This document shows positions 44,601-54,039 of a stretch of 64,000 nucleotides of DNA, piece by piece. The notes beneath the pieces were generated by a model that did not search any database, was not told the DNA's origin, and was given only the letters and a program-made list of their open reading frames with translations. The stretch lies in NCBI GenBank assembly GCA_022559845.1, contig CM040118.1, positions 238,933,224 through 238,997,223 on the forward strand, written 5' to 3'. The DNA comes from Amorphophallus konjac (taxonomy: Eukaryota > Streptophyta > Magnoliopsida > Alismatales > Araceae). The first letter of the stretch is position 1. Each line of letters starts with the position of its first letter. The position numbers were made by a program, and so were the translations under genes.

Positions 44601-45650
44601 CCCATCCCCGCACCATCTTTCTTCAAACTTCTAAATCTCCCCCTACATCTGTTCAAGGGGGTACTCACAGACCATCACTTGTGTCTTGATGAGATACAAA
44701 AATGGGGAAGATCTCCCCTACAGCTCTCGTCCCGAATCCGGATTTCACCGCTGCCTTATGAACCCAAAGAACCATGTCATTACATGTGTTCTGATGGGTT
44801 CCAAGGGAATATTGATCAATGATATGAAGGCAAGAGATGTCCCTGGGCCTGGTGCCCATCTTTGTTCGGTCGTTGTCCCGGCTCTCCGTGGACGATGACC
44901 TATCCTCCCTTGGCATAATCCAGGTTGAGGGAACATGCTGCCAAAATTTACATATACCCCACCAATCGAGTGTGGTACTCTCTTCCAACCCCGCTGGCCC
45001 ACGGAGTTATGCCCTTGCGTGATCTCCGATGGTCCTCCGAAGGGGGATATTAATAAGACATCGCACTCGTACTGGGTGTGTTACATCAGGCCGGTCCCCA
45101 TCCGGATTCCGGGTTATGTGTATACACCCGATCTTTTATGGATCCCACCCTGCCGCTGCATGGGTGGTTTCCTATTCCCCACTTGGCATCATCCAAGATG
45201 GTGGGAATATGCCGTTGGGTTTCTCCCGTAATTAACAAACCCCTGCTCTGTTCAAATACATTTAACGTCTTGCAAACAGATGAATTTTGTCTCCTTTGAG
45301 CATACGGCTTTACCGCTGTCTTCCTCCTACCTCTAGCGTTTAATCAAGGGTTGTCTTCCTTAGGGAGGACGTAATTAACGTCATAGCGTTCAGGGTATGA
45401 CGGACTTCTAGTCCAGACACGATCACTCACAATCGACTGACCAAGTCAGATCGAGCGCACAATAAGAATTGTCACCACGGTGACTGGCACGCCAATGAAC
45501 CAATAAATCGATAAATAACCAATCAATCCAATAAATCAAATTAAATAAATAGATAAAGATATCATAAAAGAATCCGCGTCCACGGCAGGGCAGAGAGAGA
45601 GTTATGCGGGGCTTCCCCAAGCCGGGGATACGCGCGGCGTCGATGGGTCG
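44601..45650. other. Non-coding stretch between repeats and PMD genes
   Basis: It contains two related blocks with TTGGCAT(A/C)ATCCA and CCCATC (about 44840-44950 and 45100-45215), suggesting an old imperfect duplication. An AT-rich stretch lies at 45500-45560. No gene signal; probably LTR or untranslated sequence of the minus-strand Tat remnant. Confidence 0.4.
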
Positions 45651-45654
45651 CGTG

Positions 45655-46311
45655 CCCAATTAGCCGAGGTCAAGCGGCAGCTGGCCGCCACTCAACAGGA
45701 ATTGTCGCTCCTGGTAAGCTAAGTGTTGCATTTTCTATTTTTAAATGTGGAGCTTAGCTGACGACTGTTGTTTGTTCGTTCCAGCGTGCCCAGCAGACAG
45801 CGATGGTGGGAGTGACCGGCGCATCTTCTAGTTCCTCGGCCCCTTTTCTCGAGATTACCTCCCTCCGGGAGCAACTTGCTGGTGCAGTGGCTCGGGCTGC
45901 CCGCGGGGAAGAGGAGCGTGATGTCTGGGTGGCGACTGTAGCAGAGCTGCGACATCGCTGTGTGGAGAGACCTTCTCCAGACATCCTGGAGTTAAGGGTT
46001 CTTCTACAGATGATGAGGAGAGAGGCAGAGAGAGAGAAGTCGAGAGAAGGTCCGAGCGACAGCGGATCAGACCGAGAGGAGGGCCTTGGACGGAGCTCCA
46101 GCTGGGCCTTCAGGCCGTCGTGCAAAGGCTAGGAGGGATGGAGACGCTCTACGAGAGAGCGCGAGAGTTCGGGGAGCGACTGCGCCAGTCTGGTTGCTTT
46201 GCCACTAGTGGCTTCTTCGCCACGCCAGGGGAGGAGCAGCGAGTCATTGCTGTGGAGTCGGCGCCACGAGGCGAGACGGGTGCTACTGCACGGGATCCAG
46301 GAGGCTTCTGA
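45655..46311 (+). pseudogene. Coiled-coil tail of a PMD gene, partial copy
   Basis: It starts with QLAEVKRQLAATQQELSLL, followed by a clear donor (GTAAGC at 45715) and acceptor (TTCCAG at 45784). The next exon reads AMVGVTGASSSSSAPFLEIT, SLREQLAGAVARAARGEEER and VAELRHRCVERPSPDILELR. It aligns with exons of the next gene at 48600-49060 (MGVGGASSSLWTPTSELDLL and AELERELRCHPDD). This is therefore the 3' end of a paralogous gene whose PMD part is missing. A frame change near 46120 leads into the last part (SGCFATSGFFATPGEEQR). The 46312-46800 region after it is non-coding. Confidence 0.55.
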
Positions 46312-46804
46312 GGGACCCTCACCTCAGGGGAGAGGAGGGGATGCCTAGAGGGACGAGCATGAAGATAATGGCACGAGTTGGCGAGCCAGTGGACCCACCT
46401 CATCTCTATGATTGTAGTGTTTATGACAACTTATGTAGAATTATGAATGGAGTGATTTAATTTTCTGCTACTTGTTTGTTCTCTTGTGCGTTCCTTCTTC
46501 TCTACACTTCTTCTCCTTTGCACTGTTCCCATGTGATGGGTCTACCGAGACTCCACCCCGAGCGGAGAATCACATCTTGTTGTGACTATTTTCCACGGGA
46601 ATCTGCCGTCGAGGTCAATAATGACGGCCCTAGTTCCTTCTCCCGGATGTTGTGTCAAATTTTGCGGACTCCTCCAAAACATGATAGGGTATCCCTAGAC
46701 AACATAGGGGGCTAGTCGTCATATTCTTCGTCCAATCAATCACCCTGTGCGAGCGGTGAAGTGACACACGGGACCGCATGGTAGGTGCCTCATTGCGAGG
46801 GCTA

Positions 46805-46859
46805 TCATTAAAGGTGATGGAGGCAATCTTGGCCTGTACTCCTTCCATTTCTATAAATT
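46805..46859 (+). promoter_or_regulatory. Promoter of the PMD gene (TATAAATT)
   Basis: TATAAATT at 46852-46859 is about 94 bases before the ATG at 46953 and is preceded by TCATTAAAGGTGAT at 46805-46818. The same pair of elements is found at 892-930. It faces away from the expected gag-pol direction of the surrounding Tat remnant. Confidence 0.5.
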
Positions 46860-46952
46860 CTTGTCCCTTTTATCCTCCCAGGTATATCGAGAGCTAACTC
46901 GAGGAGCACAAGTTCTCACGGGAGAGGAGGAGTTCAAAATTCTGAGAGTTGG

Positions 46953-48343
46953 ATGGAGGGCGAATCTTCCCACTCCTCGAAGAGAAGCAGGTCCAGTGGT
47001 AGTAGTTCCAGGAGGCTTTCGGACCTCGAAGGGCACTTCAGCGAAAGGGCCCAATCACAACTCGTAAGCCAAGTTTTCCTGCCCTTTTTTCCATTCTTTT
47101 TTTCTTCCTTTCTTTCTGACCAAACCTCCTCTCCATTCCCTGCATGCGTAGAGTGTGATGAAATCACATATCTCATGGGAGTTGGTAGTGGCAGCATACC
47201 GAGGTCTCCTAGATTTTCAGAAGGTCAGGCTAGACGTGATGGGTTTTGGCACCTTTCTTCGGATCGAGCCGATCCAGCTCGACCTGGTCCTGATGCAAGC
47301 CTTGTGTGAGAGATGGGATCCAGTGAGTCGGGCATTCCTGATGCCCTGGGGGCACATGGTGCCCAGCTTGGAGGATGTGATCCGGATCACAAGCCTGAAG
47401 GTGGAGGGCGAGGCAGTGACCGGGGTCACTTATGCGGATTACCGAGAAGGTACTCGGAAGCTACTGGGTTTGGACCTAGATGGTCAGAAAAATAGGTCGG
47501 TAGCTAGGGCGTCCCTCATGGATGCATTAGGGCTCACCGACACTAGTCGGCTGGACGATGAATCTTCAGAAGAGTTCATGGAAAGGATGGAAATAGGATG
47601 CCGTGCCGTGTACTGCACAGATTTCGACAACTGGGAAAGATGCAACATAGATTTGAGGAGATTTCTCCTCTTCCTTTTGGGGAGATTGGTACTGAGCTCG
47701 AAAGGGGACGGTATCTAATGTCGCTTCCTGGAGTTGCTGTCAGACCTTGAAAGAGTAGGGTACTACGCCTGGGGAGCTGCCATGCTAGCGCACTTGTTTG
47801 CAGGCCTGTTCCAAGAAGCGGATCGTGAGATGGCTGTGAGTGGTTTTACACCATTCATCCAGGTATTTTTGGTTTTGCTTGTTTTGCTTTTTTTTGTGTT
47901 TTTGCAAGGTACTGATGACTTGCGCCGAGCAACTGTGGAGCTATTATTACCTCCCCATGGGGAGAGCTCGGCATTGGCGACCTGCGATGGTGCCGCTAGC
48001 CAGGCGGTGGGAACCCATCATGAGTGCGGCACCCCTGACCTACCAACTGATGGTGCTAAGGCGGGAGCTACAGGAGTTCCCTGCAGTGATGGTAAACTGG
48101 AGACCCTACTCAGACATGGTCGATGCCGACCAGCCCTGGGTTCTAACAAGTCGTGCCCGGTTTGGACGGGAACTATGGATGCACTGCCTGAATGAAATCG
48201 AGCCGCTTCAGCTACGATTGGTTATGAGGACTTTGGGACTGGCTCAAGAATGGGTGGATTCAGCTGCGCCACCTCACCGTTGGGAGAGAGACGCGAGGAC
48301 CGGTGACTGCATTAACTGGCGCGTGCGGTTCCCTGAACAGTAA
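46953..48343 (+). pseudogene. Plant mobile domain gene, three exons, one internal stop
   Basis: Exon 1 is 46953-47063 (MEGESSHSSKRSRSSGSSSR), exon 2 is 47152-47862 and exon 3 is 47909-48343. The introns, 88 and 46 bp, have GT...AG ends and fall between codons. Exon 2 holds the PMD core: ISWELVVAAYRGLLDFQKVR, LMQALCERWDPVSRAFLMPW and SLEDVIRITSLKVEGEAVTG, and after an in-frame TAA at 47716-47718, YYAWGAAMLAHLFAGL. Exon 3 has QLWSYYYLPMGRARHWRPAM and WVDSAAPPHRW. PMD occurs in transposons and in host silencing factors (MAIN/MAIL family). Here it is taken as the antisense gene of a Tat element. The stop suggests it is inactive, unless read through. Confidence 0.65.
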
Positions 48344-48540
48344 TGAAGACTGGCAACGGGGGTGGCACGATTGTAGAATCACATGCGCGGGATAGCGAGG
48401 ACTACTTGCGTCCTATATAGGATAAAGTACGCAGAGCGGCTCCAACCCCCGGGGACTTGTGGAGGTTGGTTTCCCCTTTCTCTTTCCTTCTTTCTCCCTT
48501 TTTAATTTTCTGGTGGAAATGCTGACTCGCATGGCTGCAG

Positions 48541-49503
48541 GATATCCGTGATACGATGATAGCGACTTTACGAAGTCGCTTGGCAGAGATGGAGCAACGG
48601 TTGGGCGATGCCCGCGGAGCTACGAGCGCCTTGGTAGGTGTACAATGCGTTCCTAATTAAAACCCCAGATTCCAGATGTTGGCTGCTAATTCACGCGGTC
48701 GTAGCATGCCCGGATTGGCGCGGCTTCCCCAGCGATGGGAGTAGGTGGTGCCTCTTCCAGCTTGTGGACTCCCACCTCAGAACTTGACTTGCTTCATTAG
48801 CAACTTACTCACGCCACGCAGCGTGCTGCGGAGGTAGAAGGGATGCTCTGTATACAGGTAAAAGTTTCAGTGTTGAGTTCTTTTTGTTTATGCCTTATCG
48901 CGTATCTGAGATGGTACACTCGGCAGGAAAAGGAGACGGAAGAAGCGCTTGCCCAAGCTGCGCAGAGGGAGGCTAGGATAGCAGAACTGGAGAGAGAACT
49001 GCGGTGTCATCCTGATGATGACTCCTCTAGGGATGCCGTGGAACTGAGGATCACTCCAGTTGGAGGGGAAGACCATGAGAGAGAACGTGCAAAGAGAGAA
49101 AGAGACGCAGAGAGAGAAAGAGCCAACATATTGACTGAAAGGGAGGAACGAAGGGCCATGGAGGTCCAATTGTTCGAACTCCGAACCAGCCTTGGTCTTG
49201 CTGAACAGTGGCTGAGAGATGGTGAGGAGCGCTACCGAAGAGCACGAGAGCGTGGCTTTCATTTTGGTAGCTTCTCTGCTGTTTCCGTGGATCAACGCCG
49301 GGGTGTGGGAATAGGAAGGGGAGTACAGAGCGGTAGGAGTACCGCTTTTCATAGTTGGGTAGCACCTTTGAGAGCGTTTTGCCCGAGAGTAGTGGGACGA
49401 GTAATGCAGAGAGAGAGGGCAGAACTTGATGTAATTTTTTTTGTTTTTTGGAATAAAATACAAGGTTCGGTTTGTTTGGTTTTCACCTTTGCTTCTGTTG
49501 CCT
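48541..49503 (+). pseudogene. Coiled-coil exons following the PMD gene
   Basis: Three exon-like blocks have good splice signals and lengths divisible by three at the first two: 48541-48633 (MIATLRSRLAEMEQRLGDAR), 48705-48857 and 48927-49503. The last is strongly coiled-coil (EEALAQAAQREARIAELERE, ERAKRERDAERERANILTER). The second block has TAG near 48798. The PMD frame ends in TAA TGA at 48341-48346, so these exons join the PMD protein only if that end is spliced around or was mutated. The same domain order, PMD then coiled coil, is suggested at the window's left end. Confidence 0.5.
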
Positions 49504-49760
49504 GAATCCCTGCACACATCACTGAAACAAACAAATTAGAATTTCTTTTCTGACTTGGCCCCTTGCTCAATAAGCAAATGGTCACTGTGACTGTCCTTGA
49601 TAACTGGTCAAGGTGCCAAGCCTTTATTTAGCGAAGGCAAGGGAAAGATGCGGTGATGATAAATGCGACAGGCAAGCACACGAATGCAAGCGGTATTAAA
49701 AGTGAGATGCTGCACGCAAATGCAATCATGCAAAATTGATTTAGTTCTTTTTTATATTTG
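49504..49760 (-). repeat. Tat post-integrase conserved segment (inverted copy)
   Basis: Read on the minus strand, it has in order AAATAAAGGCTTGGCACC, CTTGACCA...CAAGG, GCAAGGGGCCAAG and GATGTGTGCAGG. The same order (TTAATAAGGCTCAACCCC, CTTGACCAAAAGTCAAG, GCAAGGGGCTGAG, CATGTGTGCAGG) is at 62960-63145 on the plus strand. In both places it adjoins the 3' end of the antisense PMD gene. This shows that 42-51 kb is a Tat remnant in minus orientation. Confidence 0.65.
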
Positions 49761-51080
49761 GCATTTTTTTGTTTTATCATAAAAAAGATTTTTTTTTGTT
49801 TGCAAATATGTACATTTTCTTTTTTTCCCCCTTTTTGTTGTTTTTATCATTTCAATTTTTTTGTTGCCTAACGCCCGGGCAAGCACCGCCAAATGGCACC
49901 TAACCTATGTGAGAACAGGGGTTTCTTACTAACCTCCCAGTATCCTAAGTGCACATCTAGGTTGATTTGGCCCTCTAGACACCTCGAATGATGATCCCGC
50001 CGGCTAAGACTTACCTGATGACAATACCGTCATGCCATGCTTAGGCTCCCAGTCGCTTCCGACCACAGGGATCACCCAAAAGGTGTTTGAGGTAAGAGAT
50101 TTGCCCGACCTGAGTCTGTTTCCTCACAACTCTAGATGGTATATGATGGAACACCCTGGAACCCCAATGACCAACCGCGCGACGCTAACCCAGAATTAGA
50201 CGCCGTCGCAGCCATAGGTGACGCGCTTGCATTGGCCTAAGCCCGAGATTAAACAAGAAGACATCAAGGTGGTAAACAGTGGTCTTGACCAGCCAGAAAC
50301 ACGGAGACTCCTTCGCAGCGATAGCTTTTACTTTTCAAAGTAGGCAACCAAATGTGTATATTAAATTAAGGTCGCAGACCCTAGGCAGTTTTCACCCTTC
50401 AAAAATTCCATCGAACCTTCATCTTTGGAGGGAGAAGGAAGAGTGTAGGGATAAACCTCCTGAGAGGACCGGCAAAGCCGTTAACCGGTGAGCGAATAAG
50501 GGGCCATTAACTCTTTCCTTTCGGACAACTTCGGACCAAATCTCGAGCATTTACATTCCACGGCCCCTTTTGTGGATTCAGACTTTTGCTTTGAGGGGTT
50601 CCATTTATCGCAACAGGCACAGTCACGACCAGGCTTTTCTCTTGATTTTGATTTTGTATTTCTTTTTGTGAGGGAGATATAGTCGTTTGACGTTTGTGGG
50701 CTCCCTTTCGTATGCCTGCGGGGACACTGCCCTCTTCTCGTGCTCTGATCGATGCTCGAGGAAATGGATCCTACTCTTGCCCTTGGGGTTTGAGTTTCGG
50801 TTTCTCATGCTCAGCGTTTTAAGGGCGCCGACTGTCTCATTTGGTCGAAGAGAAAAGAATAAAGATTACAGCTTCCGGAGATCTTCTGGGTGGGGCCCCA
50901 CCGTAGGTGATGCTACCGACTTTTTTTTGAATAAAATACATAAGTGAGCACATGTTAGCTTCCTTCGAGTGAGCATAGGCCGACGTGGTCGGACAGGGAT
51001 CTCCACGGTTCTGGCAAACCAAGACTCGGTGCCTACCAAGCCTTAATGGGCCCTATCCTATCATGAAAGTTAGATGCAGT
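49761..51080 (-). other. Post-integrase untranslated region of the Tat remnant
   Basis: It has a T-rich stretch at 49745-49860 (the counterpart of the A-rich repeat at 62716-62957), then GC-balanced sequence without coding signal. It is cut at 51080 by the LTR of the next Tat element. Integrase and the rest of the older element would lie beyond that insertion, outside the window. Confidence 0.45.
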
Positions 51081-53276
51081 TGTTGACACCCGTTTTATAC
51101 CGATAAGTTGAGTTGTTTCTCTTACTCCCATTAATTGATGCCCTAAGTTGTCCATTATCTGTTGGGTTTTGTTTTTGTGGCAAGTCCTGGGCCCATTTTA
51201 TGGGTAGCTTCCCTCCTTGGTAAAAGCCGTATCAATGCAGGGCTTATTGGATCTTGGCTTTGATTAATTGAACTATTTTATGAAAGACAAGTGTCCAAGA
51301 GCATGAACGGTCCCACATCAGCCGTTCAAGACTGGGGCGGTTGATCCCAGACCGTTCATACATTTTGGTTATTTTCTGAGGATTTTCTTAATATTCACCG
51401 ACAGGTTTTTGGTGCGGTCCTATACTGCCCGTTCAAACTAATGAACGGGCGGAAGACAACCGCCCATACCTCAGAGTCCTACGCATGCTAACCTCCTCAG
51501 ACAATTATCCAAATATTTGAATTATCACCGACAAGGTTAAAGCGGCTCGTTTTGGACCGTCCTACGTTGGAGCGGTCGCCAAGGTGCCGTTCATATCTCA
51601 GGGTCCGTCGCCGGCCGTTTCGGTCTGTTCGAGCGATAATTAGGCTAATTATCTGGTTAATTCCATTTCCACCGACAGGTTGAACGGTTGGACCAGACCC
51701 GTTCAATATCTGGCGCGGTCTATCGTTAGACCGTTTATCCTTTCGATGGAGGGTTTTTAACAGATTTTTATCCTTTTATGCATGGTTTTATCCCGATTTG
51801 TTTTAATGATTTCTCCGTGGATAATTAACCATTTTTGATGCCGTTTCGACTGGATGAGAGGTGATGATAATATCTATATTTTATCTTTTATAATCTCGAC
51901 CTAAAAATATCTAAAAACCCCAATTTCGAGGCTGGCTTTCTAGGCTCTATAAGTAGACCCTAGTGGCCGGACGTCAAAAGGGGGGGAGATTTTGGTCGAC
52001 GGCGAAGCCCTGCCGCATTTTCGAGTGACCTAGCACCAAGGAGGGAGGCTCTCTACGTCCGCACGAGCCTCCGGTCAAGGGAGTAGCCCAGTCTTCGCAG
52101 TTCTTTCGTTCCGTAGCTTTTGTCGCTTTCCGTCATTGCATGCATCGTTTCTCACCCGCGTACCCCCCCTTTCTCATTATCATGCACACAACCACTCCGT
52201 TTTTTGTCGCCCTAGGGGTTTAAAACCCCCCAGGTATTCCCCTTTTCATTTGTTTATGCTTAATTCTTCTCGTTTGAATGCATACTACGTTATTTAGGTC
52301 TAATCTGGGTGTTTCTTCTGTGTCTTCACATTGTTTCGCAGGTCAGCACTTAATCAGCACGAGGCCCATCCCCTCTGGCCGGCCGGAGAGGGTGGAGGTC
52401 GAGCCCTTTTCAACTTGCTGAGTGAAGGTACTGAGCGGCTACCCTCTGGCCGTTCAACGGTACGCGCGGTGCATCAACGACCGTTCTTCCGTGGAGCGCG
52501 GTCCCTCTAGCGCCGTCCATCCCACTGCAGCAGTTCCTCCCGCGTCCCTCGCAGCGTCCTAGGGCGGTCTATCGTAAGACCGCTCAACATAGGGCGGTTC
52601 TAAGGGAGCCGTTCATTCCTCAGCGCTGCACTAAGGCGAGTGTCTCCCCATTTTCCAAGGTACGGCGTGCCTATCGCGTACGGCATCTTGGTGGCGATCA
52701 CGGTACTCTGCGTTGTTCCCTGTCTTCTTTTCTTTCTCTCACTCTCGTGGTTTGCCCGTCTCGCGTTGTCTCATGCACTTGACGCACTTTGATCCTTAGT
52801 GAAAGGGAGAGAGGAGAGAAATATATATCTACACCCCTTTTGTGGCGATCACGGTGGGACGCCTAATGCCCATCGTGCTTTTGAGTTGCTGACCCTTCCT
52901 AGTCATTTTTCACGGTCTTCTGTTTGGAGTGATTTACAGGTTGGATGCGGTCCCTGTCCTCTGGCGTATACACGGTCCGTCCAGAGCCGCCGACCAACAC
53001 GCACGGTCGATACACCACCGTTCATCCTCTGCCAATCAGAGCCAGCTACCCCGACCTTTCCTGTCACGGACGGCTCCCTGGACGCCGTCCATCGGTTTGA
53101 GCGGCTTTCATACAGCCGTCCCGCTCCCAGCCACAGGTACGCTGTACTTTTCTGGGTGGCAGATACGCGGCTGTAGCGCGGCGGTTCAAGTGCGTGAGCG
53201 GTTGACTATCGGCCGTCTGTCTGGTATTTCCCTTGCTTTCTTCCCATCAACTACGGCTGGATATTAACCGTCTGTG
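51081..53276 (+). mobile_element. 5' LTR of Tat element 2 (minimum extent)
   Basis: It begins TGTTGACACCC and matches LTR copy 1 (39692-41887) to the point where that copy enters the gap. TATAAGTA at 51948-51955 is the probable core promoter. Palindrome arrays are at 51300-51745, 52430-52620 and 52960-53280. The LTR probably continues beyond 53276; no convincing CA end with PBS was found before gag. Confidence 0.8.
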
Positions 53277-54039
53277 TACTTAGAGCGGTCAGAGGAGGAC
53301 CGCACATCTCCTGTCACAGTGCATTTATTTCATCTTGCTTAGTTTTTCGCCTGATATATATATTGCTCCTGGTGCTGTTCATTGGCTCCCCCCTGCTATC
53401 TTATTATCATTGCATCACCATGCTTTTTATTATTCATGTGTATACTCGCACATTGATTGATAGCTGCTAGGCTAGTTTGTGCATGCACTCCGGTGCGCAT
53501 AGGAGCATCGACATCTTCCCATATTAGTTGCATTCCTACCGAGGTAGGGTTTCCTCTCGTCTCCATATTCCTTGGAGCCGACTAGGGACCTTGCTGAGGA
53601 CCTCCGTAAGCCCCCGTGAGCCGTGGATTCCCACACGGACGCCGGGCAGGTTGTACCGTATCCACCCCAGTCTAGGGTTGCATCCGCGAGTGAGAAGTCC
53701 CGATAGGGTCACACAGTTCCTCGTTTCCCATCCCAATCAGGCACCTAGTGGTCGAGAGAATTGATATTTTCATTAATCCACTAAGGTTCAAACCCAAAGA
53801 TATAAGGAACCGACGAGCATCATTTTAAGAACTTGATTGCATTACTGAGTGATTCTGCTCTCATCTCGCTCCATTGTATGCTTATTACTTGCTTGGTAGA
53901 TCTGATTGATTAGTGTTGCTTGTTCTAGTAGTAAGTGTCTTGGTGTATGTGGAGCTGCCTTCTGCCCCCACGATCACCTCCTAGGGTTGACTCTCATTTC
54001 CATTCCTACTCCAACCCCTTGTTCGATTCTTCTTCTTCC
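53277..54039 (+). other. LTR end or leader of Tat element 2
   Basis: It contains the cross-family module at about 53560-53660 (CCATATTCCTTGGAG, GGACCTCCGTAAG, GAGCCGTGGATTCCCACACG, GACGCCGGGCAGGTTGTACC). No primer binding site with a recognisable tRNA match was found. Confidence 0.45.

Noticed and set aside
44008..44822. Long overlapping ORFs on both strands
   Set aside because: Produced by GCCGAGAGCCCC-type repeats with few stops in any frame; no conserved domain.
53935..53960. TGGTGTATGTGGAGCTGCC as the Tat primer binding site
   Set aside because: Only the first six bases fit a tRNA-Leu end, and no LTR CA terminus directly precedes it.
53935..54039. Upstream ATG as the gag start
   Set aside because: Its first 35 codons read as leader sequence; MSSYDFPQ at 54040 is the more plausible start.
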